Positions 1 to 9,193 of a DNA stretch of 64,000 nt are shown piece by piece; position 1 is the stretch's first letter; each line of letters begins with the position of its first letter. The notes under the pieces were generated by a model, which ran no database searches, was not told the DNA's origin, and saw only the letters and a program-made list of their open reading frames with translations. The DNA lies in NCBI GenBank assembly GCA_016125355.1, contig WGLX01000012.1, positions 62,001-126,000 on the forward strand, given 5' to 3'. The translations under genes were made by a program, and so were the position numbers. Source of the stretch: Actinomycetales bacterium (GTDB lineage Bacteria; Actinomycetota; Actinomycetes; S36-B12).

Positions 1-120
1 CGGATTTCGTCCGCTCCCCACGTCAACGACCGCAGCCCCGACCCGAGCGGTTCAATTCCGCGGAATTCGTGGGAAAGCGGTCCGATTCTGCAGATTTGAG
101 CCGGGAAGCGGTTCAACTCG
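1..120. repeat. Degenerate tandem repeat, about 30-bp period, truncated by the window edge
   Basis: Four imperfect units lie at 1-30, 31-60, 61-90 and 91-120. The clearest shared core is AGCGGTTCAAyTC or a close variant, at 46, 76 and 107. A second shared word, CGGAwTTCGT, occurs at 1-10 and 61-70. The array sits just downstream of the fbiB stop and may continue to the left. No coding frame explains it, and its role is unknown. Confidence 0.4.
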
Positions 121-128
121 CCAGGGGG

Positions 129-1475
129 CTAGCGCCAGGTCAGTGGTGGGGTTCGCGGGGGTCGCGGATCGGGGAGTCGGACGGGCCGACCCACGGCCAC
201 CGCGCCGAGCGGGACCCAGGAGTCCGGCAGGTCGAGTTCCGCGCGGACGGTCTCGGGGGCGAACACCGTCGACGAGATCCACGCCGAGCCCCAGCCCTCA
301 GCCGCGAGTGCCACCAGCAGGTTCTCCACCCCCGCACCACCGGCGACGACGAACAGGTCCCGTTCGAAGCCGCGCCGGCGCTCGTCGGGGTAGGCATGCG
401 CGGCGTTCACGAGGTCGACGAACGCGAGGACGACGACGGGCGCCTGCCGCAGGATGTCCCCGCGTCGCACCCGCCTTGCGATCGCCTCGTCGTCGAAACC
501 ATCGATACCCCGAAGGTCCTCGATCCACCGCTCGCGCATCGCGTCGAGCAGCCGGTCGCGTGCCGGTCCCGGTCGCATGGCGATGAACCGCAGCGGCTCG
601 CTGTGGTGCGGTGCCGGAGCCGTCACCGCAGCCGCGACCGCGGCCTCGATGGCGGCATCCGGCACCGGCTCGTCGGTGAACGCCCGTACGGTGCGCCGTC
701 CGGTCACGGCGCTGCGACGACCCTCCGCCAGCGCCTCCGCGGTCCCGAGCGTGAAGAGGTCCTCGTCGAGCGGACGGACCAGCGCTGCCGCCCCCTGGGC
801 CTCGGCACGGACGCGGTACGCCAGCCCGCGGACGACGGCGACCGGGCAAGCGCCCAGCTTCGGCCGTACCAACTCGCTGGCCGCGGCGACCTCGTCGGCG
901 AGGGCGACGACCGTCATCTCCAGCGTGCGTCCGTGCGCGTCGACCTGCCCCGTGAGGTCCGCGAGCACCTCGAACCCCGCGGCCCCGATCGCGGCGTCCG
1001 TCAGGCCCATCCGCCATGGCCGCCCCATGGTGTCGGTGACGAGAACGCCGACGTCGACGCCGAGCACCTCCCGGATCCGTCGACGCAACCGGTCGGCCGA
1101 TGCGTCCGGGTCCACCGGCAGCAGGGCGACGTGGCCGTCTTCGACGTTGCTGGCATCGACGCCGGCAGCCGCCATCACCAGCCCGTGCCGGGTCTGCACG
1201 ATCTGCAGCGTGCCGCGCGGCGTGACCCGCCGAGCCACCACACGGACGGACTCCGCGTCGATCGCGTCGTCGCGGGTGATGCCGGGCTGCACCCGGCCCT
1301 CCGACTTGCTGACCACCTTGCTGGTGACGACGACGACATCACCGTCGCGCAGTCCGGTCGTCCCGTCGGGGAATCGCAGGCCACGTGCGGGTTCGGCCAT
1401 CAGGTCCACGAGGTCGTCGCCCGCGCGGACCTCGCCGATCCCCGGAACGGCGACGATCTGCAGGGACTCCGTCAC
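129..1475 (-). CDS. fbiB: Coenzyme F420-0:L-glutamate ligase / dehydro-F420-0 reductase FbiB
   Basis: This 448-residue protein has the two-domain architecture of mycobacterial FbiB. The N-terminal half (about 1-245) is a CofE-type GTP-dependent F420:glutamyl ligase, with [12 protein letters not shown] near residue 45 and TDTMGRPWR near 145. The C-terminal half, starting around residue 258 at [11 protein letters not shown], is a nitroreductase-fold FMN domain, which in mycobacteria reduces dehydro-F420-0 to F420-0. The GTG start at 1475 was chosen because its GTGA overlaps the stop of fbiA, so the pair is translationally coupled, and because it gives the normal family length. A longer frame reaching 1979 is only open because of high GC and has arginine-rich nonsense ahead of this start. 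The enzyme is cytosolic and makes the polyglutamylated deazaflavin used by F420-dependent oxidoreductases. Confidence 0.95.
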   Translation of the reverse strand: MTESLQIVAVPGIGEVRAGDDLVDLMAEPARGLRFPDGTTGLRDGDVVVVTSKVVSKSEGRVQPGITRDDAIDAESVRVVARRVTPRGTLQIVQTRHGLVMAAAGVDASNVEDGHVALLPVDPDASADRLRRRIREVLGVDVGVLVTDTMGRPWRMGLTDAAIGAAGFEVLADLTGQVDAHGRTLEMTVVALADEVAAASELVRPKLGACPVAVVRGLAYRVRAEAQGAAALVRPLDEDLFTLGTAEALAEGRRSAVTGRRTVRAFTDEPVPDAAIEAAVAAAVTAPAPHHSEPLRFIAMRPGPARDRLLDAMRERWIEDLRGIDGFDDEAIARRVRRGDILRQAPVVVLAFVDLVNAAHAYPDERRRGFERDLFVVAGGAGVENLLVALAAEGWGSAWISSTVFAPETVRAELDLPDSWVPLGAVAVGRPVRLPDPRPPRTPPLTWR

Positions 1476-2485
1476 GCGGACGCGTCCGAGATGCCCACGA
1501 GCCGCAGCGCCTCGGCGGCGATGCGCGCGGTCTCCTCGACGCTCGTCATGAGCGTCGGCGTGGCGGCGGTCCGGATGCCGACCGCCGTCAGGCGCTCGAC
1601 CGCGTCCGCATCCGCCGTGTCCACCAGCCAGGCGTCGATGAGGCCCCCCGACGAGCGTGCCCCGTAGTGCCTGCCCACAGCCTCGGCCGAGGTCTCGACG
1701 CCGATGGCCGCGAGGCAGGCATCGGCCATGCCCCGGACGGGAGCGCCGCCGACGATCGGCGACACCCCGACCACGGGAGCCGTGGTCCCGCGGAGCGCGT
1801 CGGCGATCCCGGGGACCTGCAGGATCGTGCCGATCGACACGACCGGGTTGCTGGGCGGAAGCACGACGACATCGGCTGTCGCGATCGCCTGCAGCACACC
1901 GGGCGCCGGGGTCGACGAATCGACGCCGACGAGCACGAACTCGTGGGCTGGCGGCTTGGCGTGATGGCGGATCCACCACTCCTGGAAGTGGATCGCGACG
2001 CGCAGCGGGCTGCCCGACGGATCGGTCGCGCCGTCGGGGGAGTCGATGACGACGTGGGTCTCGGCGCGATCATCGGTCATCGGGATCAGCCGCACGCCGG
2101 GCTGCCAGTGCTCGCACAGTGCCGCGGTGACGTCGGACAGTGGATACCCGGAGGCCAGGGCCTGGGTGCGCACGAGGTGGGTGGCCAGGTCCTTGTCGCC
2201 GAGGCCGAACCACGTGGGCTCGACTCCGTAGGCGGCGAGCTCGTCCTTCACCGTGAAGGTCTCGCCCTCGCGGCCCCACCCGCGCTCCTCGCTGATACCG
2301 CCGCCGAGGGTGTACATGACGGAGTCGAGGTCGGGGCACACGCGGACCCCGTGGACCCAGATGTCGTCGCCCGTGTTCCCGACGACCGTGATCTCCGACC
2401 CGGGGAAGGTCGTGTCCATGAGGTGGCGAAGGCCTCGAAGGAAACGGGCTCCGCCGATGCCTCCGGCCAGCACGGTGATGCGCAC
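1472..2485 (-). CDS. fbiA: FbiA / CofD, 2-phospho-L-lactate (or PEP) transferase of F420 biosynthesis
   Basis: The 337-residue product starts [16 protein letters not shown], the glycine-rich N-terminal motif of the CofD family, followed by NTGDD at residues 37-41 and [15 protein letters not shown]. CofD-family enzymes move a phospholactyl or phosphoenolpyruvyl moiety from its GDP adduct to the deazaflavin FO; in mycobacteria the product is dehydro-F420-0, which FbiB then reduces and glutamylates. The gene is the first of a two-gene operon with fbiB and is divergent from whiB, the arrangement seen at M. tuberculosis Rv3260c-Rv3262. The FO synthase and guanylyltransferase steps (FbiC, FbiD) are not in this window. 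I see no defects in the reading frame. Confidence 0.95.
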   Translation of the reverse strand: MRITVLAGGIGGARFLRGLRHLMDTTFPGSEITVVGNTGDDIWVHGVRVCPDLDSVMYTLGGGISEERGWGREGETFTVKDELAAYGVEPTWFGLGDKDLATHLVRTQALASGYPLSDVTAALCEHWQPGVRLIPMTDDRAETHVVIDSPDGATDPSGSPLRVAIHFQEWWIRHHAKPPAHEFVLVGVDSSTPAPGVLQAIATADVVVLPPSNPVVSIGTILQVPGIADALRGTTAPVVGVSPIVGGAPVRGMADACLAAIGVETSAEAVGRHYGARSSGGLIDAWLVDTADADAVERLTAVGIRTAATPTLMTSVEETARIAAEALRLVGISDASA

Positions 2486-2545
2486 CCGAGCATCCTGTCA
2501 GACCCCCCGGTGAGGCTCGTGAGGGCCATGTTGCGGGTCGAATTG

Positions 2546-2617
2546 GTTAAATCTTAACGTTTGTGTCCGTTATGCACCTTTTGGACTTGACGATCGTGAA
2601 TGACATCCCTGTAATAC
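2546..2617. promoter_or_regulatory. fbiA/whiB divergent control region: AT-rich inverted repeat and candidate whiB promoter
   Basis: The 176-nt gap between the divergent starts is markedly less GC-rich than its surroundings. It holds a short inverted repeat, GTTAA at 2546-2550 and TTAAC at 2554-2558. On the plus strand TTGACG (2587-2592) and TAATAC (2612-2617) resemble -35 and -10 boxes, but the 19-nt spacer is longer than ideal, so the promoter is tentative. No regulator can be named from the sequence. Confidence 0.35.
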
Positions 2618-2661
2618 GTGGCAACGGCGACGACCGTCGCCAGGGTCGAGGAGGTCTCCGC

Positions 2662-2919
2662 GTGGCTGACATGGTGCTGGTGCCCCTGTCCGACGCCGAG
2701 GAGTTGGCATGGCAGGAGCGCGCCCTGTGCGCGCAGACCGACCCCGAGGCATTCTTCCCCGAGAAGGGTGGCAGCACCCGGGAGGCGAAGAAGGTCTGCC
2801 TGTCCTGTGAGGTCCGCCGCGAATGTCTGGAGTACGCCCTGCAGTCCGATGAGCGCTTCGGCATCTGGGGCGGCCTCTCCGAGCGCGAGCGTCGCCGCCT
2901 CAAGAAGCGCGCTGTCTAG
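2662..2919 (+). CDS. whiB: WhiB-family iron-sulfur transcriptional regulator (WhiB/WhiB2/WhmD type)
   Basis: This 85-residue protein carries the four Fe-S ligands of Wbl proteins (Cys23, Cys46, Cys49, Cys55), with FFPEKGGSTREAKKVC between the first two and the GIWGG turn around residue 70, followed by the basic tail RERRRLKKR. It closely resembles Streptomyces WhiB and mycobacterial WhiB2, regulators of sporulation or cell division that partner a sigma factor or WhiA. The GTG at 2662 is preferred because GAGGAGG at 2648-2654 lies 7 nt upstream; an in-frame start at 2563 would add a tail without family resemblance. Position next to fbiA is conserved in actinobacteria. The nearby repeat-bearing intergenic region presumably controls it. 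Confidence 0.94.
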   Translation: MADMVLVPLSDAEELAWQERALCAQTDPEAFFPEKGGSTREAKKVCLSCEVRRECLEYALQSDERFGIWGGLSERERRRLKKRAV

Positions 2920-3064
2920 CGCCACTGCGCAACCCCCTTCCCCGGCTGTCCCTCGGGATGCTGCCGCGCCTGGCGGCCGAGCCGGGCCACTCCGGCTGAC
3001 GCTCCGCTGAGCGAGATCCCCGACCCTCAGGCCCTGCTCAGCATGAGCCACGTATCACTGTGGC

Positions 3065-3256
3065 ATGACCGAGACCCAGTGGAACGCCATCGAACGCCAA
3101 GCCCGCATCTTCGTGCGGCCGTCGCTCTCCGGCCCCGACGCCGAGGCCGCGGTCCGAGCCATCCTCGCGTGGGAGTGGACCAACCCCGATGTGAGCCCGG
3201 AACGCCGTTCCGGGGCCTGGTCCGGCATCGTCAACCGCGCCAGCGTCATCTACTGA
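3065..3256 (+). CDS. Small conserved-looking hypothetical protein
   Basis: This is a 63-residue ORF of unknown function. Codons end almost uniformly in G or C as in the neighbouring real genes, and the protein composition is ordinary (two Trp pairs, acidic and alanine helices, ending NRASVIY), which supports translation. No domain is recognised, and there is no signal peptide or membrane segment. The upstream sequence lacks a good ribosome binding site. It sits between whiB and a two-component system where some actinobacteria carry a small metalloprotease gene; this ORF has no HExxH motif and is not that protein. Confidence 0.5.
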   Translation: MTETQWNAIERQARIFVRPSLSGPDAEAAVRAILAWEWTNPDVSPERRSGAWSGIVNRASVIY

Positions 3257-3349
3257 TCGGACGGCCACGCGATGCTCAGGTTCCGCTCAGGTAGCACTCC
3301 GTACGGTGTTCCCACCAGCAGGCGGAACCGCAACGACGGAAGGGGAATC

Positions 3350-3496
3350 GTGAACTATTGCACCGCGATCCCCCGACCGCACCGATTCGTGACCGAGGCG
3401 TGGGTGGACGCCCTTGGTCCAGCGGCCGTATCGGCCGCAGCGCTGCCAGCCGCCGCAGCGCCCGCCATCCGATGGACGTCGTCCCTTCCCTCCTAG
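3350..3496 (+). CDS. Possible 48-residue peptide in a terminator-bounded short unit
   Basis: A GTG at 3350 is preceded by AAGGGGAATC, a usable ribosome binding site, and opens a 48-codon frame ending at 3496, 19 nt before a strong terminator hairpin. The predicted peptide has a charged start and an alanine-rich middle (VSAAALPAAAAPA), but no convincing signal peptide or family resemblance. The RBS and terminator argue for a short transcript here, while the peptide itself is uncertain; the transcript could equally be a small RNA. Apart from this, 3257-3585 holds only the hairpin. Confidence 0.3.
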   Translation: MNYCTAIPRPHRFVTEAWVDALGPAAVSAAALPAAAAPAIRWTSSLPS

Positions 3497-3515
3497 GGAC
3501 GTCCTCGGACGGTAT

Positions 3516-3552
3516 CCGAAGACCCGGCGGACTGGCCCCGCCGGGTCTTCGG
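3516..3552 (+). terminator. Strong hairpin terminator upstream of the response regulator
   Basis: A perfect 15-bp stem (3516-3530 paired with 3538-3552, CCGAAGACCCGGCGG and its complement) encloses a 7-nt loop. There is no long T tract, as is common in actinobacteria. It ends 33 nt before the response regulator start, so it isolates that gene from transcription arriving from whiB or the short ORF at 3350. Confidence 0.8.
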
Positions 3553-3585
3553 CATTGTGGAGACGGCACGGAGTAGAAAGGCGCC

Positions 3586-4251
3586 ATGAGGGCACGGGTG
3601 CTCGTCGTTGACGACGAGGTGCGGCTCGCCGAAGCACTGCGTCAGGGCCTCGAGCGCCGTGGTTATGACTGCACGGTCGTGCACGACGGGATCACGGCCC
3701 TGGCCAAGGCGCGGGCGGGAGGCTTCGACCTCATCCTCCTCGACCTCATGCTGCCGGGGCTGTCGGGCTACCGGGTGCTCGAGACCCTCCGCGCGGAGGG
3801 CATCGACACCCCTGTGCTGATGCTCACCGCCAAGGACGGCGAGTACGACGAGGCGGACGCCTTCGACCTCGGCGTCGACGACTACGTCACGAAGCCGTTC
3901 AGCACCGTGGTGCTCCTCGCACGGATGAACTCCCTGCTCAAGCGCCGAGGGGACGCGACCCCGATCCTCACGGTGGGCCGGCTGCGGCTCGAGCCGCGGC
4001 GGCACCGCTGCTGGGTGGACGAGGAGGAGATGGTCCTCACGGCCCGCGAGTTCGCGACCCTGACGTATCTGGCGGAGCGCGTCGACGAGGCGGTGAGCAA
4101 GCACGAGCTGCTCGAGGCCGTGTGGGATGAGCCCGACCTGGATCCCAATGCGGTGGAGGTCTGCGTCGCTCAGGTCCGCAAGAAGATCGGTGCACCGTGG
4201 GTGCAGACGGTCCGCGGCGTCGGCTACCGCCTCGTGGACCCGTCCACGTGA
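3586..4251 (+). CDS. OmpR/PhoB-family response regulator
   Basis: The 221-residue protein has an N-terminal receiver domain with the acidic pair Asp9-Asp10, phospho-acceptor Asp53 in ILLDLMLPG, Thr81 and Lys103 (TKPF), then a winged-helix DNA-binding domain from about residue 125 ending in VQTVRGVGYRLV. It is paired with the sensor kinase at 4248, whose GTG start overlaps the stop (GTGA), so the two are co-translated. AGAAAGG just upstream serves as ribosome binding site. The unit follows a strong terminator and so has its own promoter. The signal is unknown; the winged-helix subfamily resembles MprA/CseB-type envelope-stress regulators, but that is only a loose likeness. Confidence 0.9.
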   Translation: MRARVLVVDDEVRLAEALRQGLERRGYDCTVVHDGITALAKARAGGFDLILLDLMLPGLSGYRVLETLRAEGIDTPVLMLTAKDGEYDEADAFDLGVDDYVTKPFSTVVLLARMNSLLKRRGDATPILTVGRLRLEPRRHRCWVDEEEMVLTAREFATLTYLAERVDEAVSKHELLEAVWDEPDLDPNAVEVCVAQVRKKIGAPWVQTVRGVGYRLVDPST

Positions 4252-5654
4252 GCGTTCGCGTCCTGCCGAGGACGGTACGCGGCCGGGCGGTGCTCGCCTC
4301 GGGCATCGCGGTCGCGGTGTTCGGCGCTCTGCTGGGGCTGGCCTCGTTCCTGCTCGTGAGCCAGTCGGAGACCTCCTCCGTCGTCGCGGCCATGGAGGCC
4401 CGGGTGAGCGAGGTGTACGACCAGCTGGGCGACCGGTCGTCGGCCGACCCGTCGCAGGTGGACCTCGAGGCGTTGACGGGCGTCGAGGCGACCTACCTGC
4501 AGGTGGTGGGCACGGACGGCACGGTCCTCTCGTCGAGCCCGGAGATCCCGCCGGGCACCAGCATCTGCCCGGATCCGCTGCCCACCGAGCGGACCGAGGA
4601 CGCGGTCGCGCTGACCCTCAGCGGCAGCTCGGGCACCTTCCTGCGGGTGACCTCGCCGATCGTCGGTGCCGCGACGCCCAGCGTGATCTGCGCCGTCACC
4701 AGCGACGGACCGGTGCAGAAGGTCCAGCGGGCCGTCCTGATCGGCCTGCTGGTCGTCCTGCCGCTGCTCGTCCTCGTGGCCAGCGTGGTGGTGTGGCTGG
4801 CGGTCGGGCGGGCCCTGCGGGCGGTGGACGACCTGCGCTCGCAGGCGGATGCGATGCAGTCCACCTCCGATGGACTGCTCCGGGTGCCCGGCACCGAGGA
4901 CGAGGTCGAGCGCCTCGGCCGGACGCTGAACGCGCTGCTGGGGCGGCTGCACCAGCAGACCCGAGCGACCCGCCAGTTCGTCGCCGACGCTGGCCATGAA
5001 CTGCGCAACCCGCTCAGCACGCTGCGGGTCACGCTGGAGTTCGGCCGCGATGCCGAGCCCGACGACCTGCGTGCCAGCGTCGACGAGGCCATCAGTGATC
5101 TCGACCGGCTCGAGAACCTCACGGAGGACCTGCTCGTGCTGGCTCGCTCGGATGCCATGGAGCAGCCCCTCCAGTTCGAGACCCTCGACCTCGACACGAT
5201 CGTGCTGGATGCCGTCTCCTCGGCTCGCCGCGCCCACCCGGACCTCGACGTCGTGTCGAGCCTGCAGCCCTGTCGCGTGCGTGGCGATGAGCGGGCCCTG
5301 CACAGCATCATCGCGAACCTCCTGGACAACGCCGCCCGCCACGCCACCGCCCGGGTGTCGACCACGCTCGTCGTCTCGGGCGACGAGGCGCTGCTTGCGG
5401 TCGACGACGACGGCGCGGGGCTCGCACCGGACGACTGCCTCCGGGTCTTCGAGCGGTTCGTCCGACTCGACGACGCCCGCAACCGGGACGAGGGAGGCAG
5501 CGGACTCGGCCTGGCGATCGTCGTGTCGATGGCCGCGGCCCACGGTGGCCGGGCCTCGGCTGAGCCGGGCCCCGGGGGGCACTTCCTCGTCGTCCTCCCG
5601 CTCGCCGACCCTAGGCGGACCGCGGGCAGCGTCGCGCGACCGAGGTCGTCCTAG
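4248..5654 (+). CDS. Membrane sensor histidine kinase, partner of the upstream response regulator
   Basis: This 468-residue kinase has one N-terminal membrane helix (about residues 15-38), an extracytoplasmic segment of about 125 residues with two cysteines (TSICPD and SVICAV), a second helix (about 165-188, rich in L and V), a HAMP linker, a HisKA dimerisation helix with the phospho-histidine in AGHELRNPLS, and a HATPase domain with NLLDNAARHA, DDDGAGL and GGSGLGLAIV. The paired cysteines in the sensor loop could form a disulfide, which is inference. The GTG start overlaps the regulator stop. A hairpin immediately follows the stop codon, closing a two-gene operon. Confidence 0.9.
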   Translation: MSVRVLPRTVRGRAVLASGIAVAVFGALLGLASFLLVSQSETSSVVAAMEARVSEVYDQLGDRSSADPSQVDLEALTGVEATYLQVVGTDGTVLSSSPEIPPGTSICPDPLPTERTEDAVALTLSGSSGTFLRVTSPIVGAATPSVICAVTSDGPVQKVQRAVLIGLLVVLPLLVLVASVVVWLAVGRALRAVDDLRSQADAMQSTSDGLLRVPGTEDEVERLGRTLNALLGRLHQQTRATRQFVADAGHELRNPLSTLRVTLEFGRDAEPDDLRASVDEAISDLDRLENLTEDLLVLARSDAMEQPLQFETLDLDTIVLDAVSSARRAHPDLDVVSSLQPCRVRGDERALHSIIANLLDNAARHATARVSTTLVVSGDEALLAVDDDGAGLAPDDCLRVFERFVRLDDARNRDEGGSGLGLAIVVSMAAAHGGRASAEPGPGGHFLVVLPLADPRRTAGSVARPRSS

Positions 5655-5685
5655 CGCGGCGGGCCGGACTGGGCGACCCGCCGCG
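5655..5685 (+). terminator. Hairpin terminator after the two-component operon
   Basis: A perfect 9-bp GC stem (5655-5663, CGCGGCGGG, paired with 5677-5685) with a 13-nt loop begins directly after the kinase stop codon. It lies 43 nt ahead of the glycosyltransferase gene. It is GC-only with no T tract, so terminator strength is inferred. Confidence 0.6.
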
Positions 5686-5728
5686 CCGCTCGAGGAAGCG
5701 CGCCGGACGACCACGTACAGTTCCTCAG

Positions 5729-8700
5729 GTGATGGACGACGACGAGAAGCGCGAATCCAGCCCGCGCGGGGACGTCGATCCATCGGCTGAGGCGGTGCAG
5801 CCGAGGCCCGCTGCCGAGCCCTTCGACGACGAGTTCGACGAGCACATGACCGGTGCGCTCGAGCTCGTGTCACCGGACGCTCCGGCCCCGGACGCCGACA
5901 CGCCCCTGCTCTCCTTCCCCACGCCCATGCCGGACCCGGCCGCGACCGAGCGCACCACCGAGTGGTTCAGCGTCGAGGACGAGTTCTCGATGGAGGAGGC
6001 GCCCCCGCCGCTGCCCCGTCGCAACCACCACGTCACGGCCGTCGTCGTCAGCCATGACGGTGCGGTCTGGCTGCCGGCCGTCCTCACCACGCTGGCGGCG
6101 CAGACCCGGCCACCGCAGATCGCGGTCGGGGTGGACGCCGGCTCGGCGGACGCGAGCGCGGACCTGCTGAGCGCCGCCTTCGGTCCAGGGGCCACTGTCC
6201 GCATCGAGGGCAACCCGGGATTCGGCGCGGCCGTCCGCGCGGGCCTGGATCACGTCGGTCCCGTCCAGCCTGAGCCGTACGGCCCCGGATCCGTGTCGTG
6301 GGTCTGGCTCCTGCACGACGACAGTGCGCCGGGCCAGCACTGCCTGGAGGCCCTGCTCAACGCTGCGGACGACAACCCCAGCGTTGCCGTGCTGGGACCG
6401 AAGATCCTGGGCTGGCACGACCGGCGGCTGCTGCTGGAGGCGGGCGTCACGATCAACGGGGCCGGGCGACGGGTCACCGGCCTGGAGCGTCGTGAGCACG
6501 ACCAGGGGCAGCATGACGGTGACCGAGACGTCCTTGCCGTCAGCTCCGCGGGGATGCTCATCCGGCGCGATGTCTGGGAGCGCCTCGGCGGCTACGACCC
6601 CGCCCTCCCGCTGTTCCGCGACGACCTGGAGTTCTGCTGGCGGGCGCATCGCTCCGGTGAGCGGGTCATGGTGGCCACGGAGGCCGTGCTCCACCACCGC
6701 GAGGCGTCCGCGCACGGCCGGCGTGCGGACGACCTGGCGCCGCGACCGCATCGGGCCGACCGCGAGGCCGCCGTGCACGTGCTGCTCGCGCAGCCGTCAG
6801 CCCTGGTGGCGCCGTTCGTCGCCCTGCGGCTCATCCTCGGGAGCCTCGGTCGGGCGGGCCTGTATCTGCTGGGCAAGGACGTGCTCGCGGCCCGTGACGA
6901 GGTCTCGGCGGTCCTTGCGCTCGCCCTGCACCCCTCGAAGGTCCGTTCCTCCCGTGAACTGGTCTCCCAGACGACCACCGAGCCGGCGCGCGTGGTCCGA
7001 CATCTCCGACCCACCGCGCTGGACCAGCTGAAGCACGGCTTCGAGGTTGTGACTGGCGTCCTCACCACGAGCGGCGCGACAGGCCCGACCACATCGGTGA
7101 GCGCGCTCGACAGCGGACCGGTCGGAGATGACGCGGACTACCTCGTGGACGACTCCGGTGTCCTGAGGCGCATCCTCACCGCGCCGTGGTTCCTGATCAG
7201 CGCGCTGCTGGTCATCGTCGCCGTCATCGGGACGCGTGGCCTGTGGCTCGGCGACGGGGTTCTGCAGGGTGGCGCGCTGTTCCCGGCGCCTCCGGGCTTC
7301 GGCGACCTGTGGGAGACCTATCGGCAGGCCTGGCACGACGTCGGCTCCGGGTCGACGACGCCGTCCCCGCCGTACCTCATGGCCATCGCCGCGGTGGCGG
7401 CCATCCTGCTCGGGAAGGCCCCCGCCGCGGTCTCCGTGCTGCTCCTGCTCGGCATCCCGCTCGCCGGGATCAGCGCCTACATCGCCCTGCGCGGGCTGGT
7501 GCCCAACCAGGGCATCCGGGTCTGGGCAGCGGCCGCCTACGCGCTCCTTCCTGCCGTGACCGGCGCCACGGCGTCGGGGCGGATCGGGACGACCATGCTC
7601 GCCATCGTGCTGCCGCTGGCGCTGCGCTCGGTGGCCCGGCTGGCCAGCGAGCGGGGCACCATCCGTCGAGCGGCCGGCACCGCGATCCTCATGGCCATCG
7701 TGATCTCGGTGGCGCCGATCGTCTGGCTCATCATCATCGTGGCGGTGCTGGCCATGCTCGGGTGGCGGGCGCGCTCGGGCGTGGCGATCGGGTCCATCTC
7801 GCTGCGGCTCGGTATCGGACTGCTCGCCCCTCTGCTGCTCCTGCTCCCGTGGTCGGTCCACCTGCTGACCAACCCGGCCATGCTGCTGCTGGAGCCCGGG
7901 CTCAACGCGGGAGACATCACCGACCGGACGCTCGCGCCATGGCATGTCCTGCTGCTGCATCCGGGCGGTCCCGGCATGACGCCGGTGTGGATCACCATCG
8001 CCCTCGTGCTCGCCGGCGGGCTCGCGCTGCTGCGCACCGACCGCCTGGCGGTGACCTCGGTCTTCGCGGTCCTCGGCGGCGTCGCCCTGGTCTTCGGGCT
8101 CGTGCAGATCGTCGTCCTCGTCACCCCGCCGGGCTCCACGGTGGCGATCCGGCCATGGCCCGGGCAGGCCACGCTCGTCCTGGGCCTGGCCCTGATCGCC
8201 ATGGCCGCTGTGGCCTTCGACGGGCTGCGCGATCGGTTCGTCGGGGCCAGCTTCAGCCTCGGCCAGCCGGTCGTGTTCCTGGTGGCGATCGGCGCACTCG
8301 TCGTGCCCGTCCTCACCGCCGGCTGGTACGCGGTGTCGGCGAGCAGCGTGGTCGTCAAGGCCCCGACGTCCGCCGTGCCGGCGTTCGTGGCCGCCGATGC
8401 CGAGGGACCCCAGGCTCCCCGGAGCCTGATCCTCGAGCAGAAGGCGGCGGGGTCGGTCGTGTACAGCCTCCTCAACGGCCCCGGGCCGGTCCTCGGTGAC
8501 GCCGAGACCGGGCCGCCCGCGGACTCGTGGGTTCTCCTCGATCCCGCGGTCGCCGCCATGGTGTCCGGTCGCGGAGGCGACGAGATCGCGATGCTGGCGG
8601 GCTACGGCATCCGGTATGTGCTCCTCGCGCCGGGCGCCTCGACGGAGCTGGTGCCCACCCTCGACGGGGAGCCGGGCCTGCGCCGCCTGTCGAGCTCGGG

Positions 8701-9193
8701 TGGCGAGGTGCTGTGGCGCGTGGCCGGCACGACCTCACGCGCGCGCATGGTCAGCGGTGACCGCACCGTCCCGCTGGGCATCGACCCCGAGGGCACCGTC
8801 ACGGCGAATCCGTATCTCGACGAGACGCTGCCCGAGCAGGCCCCGAGCGGGACCCTGGTGACCGGCGCCGCCCTCGACCCCGGCTGGCGGGCGATCGCCC
8901 GCTCGGCGGACGGCGGCACGACGACCCTGAACAGCGTCGCCGGACCCGACCTCACCTCCTGGTCGCAGGCGTTCGATGTGCCCGACGGTGCCGCGTCCGT
9001 GCGCGTCGAGTTCGACAGCTCCTCCCGTTCCGCGTGGCTCTGGTGGCAGCTCGTCGTCCTGCTCGCCCTGGTCGTCATGGCGCTCCCGTCGCGTCGTCGA
9101 GTGGATCCGGATCCGGACCTGGACACCGACCGCCCCATGACTGAGGCGGATGGCCTCCTCGCCGAGGAGGTGAGCGACGATGTTCGGGCGTAG
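5729..9193 (+). CDS. Giant membrane-embedded family 2 glycosyltransferase
   Basis: This 1154-residue protein begins with about 90 acidic, probably disordered residues, followed by a GT2 catalytic domain (about 95-330). Visible GT2 features are TAVVVSHDGAVWLPAVLTTL, NPGFGAAVRAGL, the WVWLLHDDSAP metal-binding acidic pair and RDDLEFCWRAH. After about residue 475 it has some ten or more hydrophobic segments, then an extracytoplasmic C-terminal region of roughly 270 residues and one last helix near residue 1105. Such proteins next to whiB and DUF5719 are recurrent in actinobacteria and are thought to build a cell-envelope glycan, though I know of no proven acceptor. The start is GTG 5729 or the next codon, ATG 5732. 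Its stop overlaps the start of the DUF5719 gene by 14 nt. Confidence 0.85.
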   Translation: MMDDDEKRESSPRGDVDPSAEAVQPRPAAEPFDDEFDEHMTGALELVSPDAPAPDADTPLLSFPTPMPDPAATERTTEWFSVEDEFSMEEAPPPLPRRNHHVTAVVVSHDGAVWLPAVLTTLAAQTRPPQIAVGVDAGSADASADLLSAAFGPGATVRIEGNPGFGAAVRAGLDHVGPVQPEPYGPGSVSWVWLLHDDSAPGQHCLEALLNAADDNPSVAVLGPKILGWHDRRLLLEAGVTINGAGRRVTGLERREHDQGQHDGDRDVLAVSSAGMLIRRDVWERLGGYDPALPLFRDDLEFCWRAHRSGERVMVATEAVLHHREASAHGRRADDLAPRPHRADREAAVHVLLAQPSALVAPFVALRLILGSLGRAGLYLLGKDVLAARDEVSAVLALALHPSKVRSSRELVSQTTTEPARVVRHLRPTALDQLKHGFEVVTGVLTTSGATGPTTSVSALDSGPVGDDADYLVDDSGVLRRILTAPWFLISALLVIVAVIGTRGLWLGDGVLQGGALFPAPPGFGDLWETYRQAWHDVGSGSTTPSPPYLMAIAAVAAILLGKAPAAVSVLLLLGIPLAGISAYIALRGLVPNQGIRVWAAAAYALLPAVTGATASGRIGTTMLAIVLPLALRSVARLASERGTIRRAAGTAILMAIVISVAPIVWLIIIVAVLAMLGWRARSGVAIGSISLRLGIGLLAPLLLLLPWSVHLLTNPAMLLLEPGLNAGDITDRTLAPWHVLLLHPGGPGMTPVWITIALVLAGGLALLRTDRLAVTSVFAVLGGVALVFGLVQIVVLVTPPGSTVAIRPWPGQATLVLGLALIAMAAVAFDGLRDRFVGASFSLGQPVVFLVAIGALVVPVLTAGWYAVSASSVVVKAPTSAVPAFVAADAEGPQAPRSLILEQKAAGSVVYSLLNGPGPVLGDAETGPPADSWVLLDPAVAAMVSGRGGDEIAMLAGYGIRYVLLAPGASTELVPTLDGEPGLRRLSSSGGEVLWRVAGTTSRARMVSGDRTVPLGIDPEGTVTANPYLDETLPEQAPSGTLVTGAALDPGWRAIARSADGGTTTLNSVAGPDLTSWSQAFDVPDGAASVRVEFDSSSRSAWLWWQLVVLLALVVMALPSRRRVDPDPDLDTDRPMTEADGLLAEEVSDDVRA

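Noticed and set aside
1-120. CRISPR array
   Set aside because: The units are degenerate and contiguous, with no distinct spacers and no cas gene in the window.
69-1667. Long plus-strand frame opposite fbiB and fbiA
   Set aside because: It is antisense to two recognisable F420 enzymes, arginine/aspartate-rich with no domain, and arises from high third-position GC.
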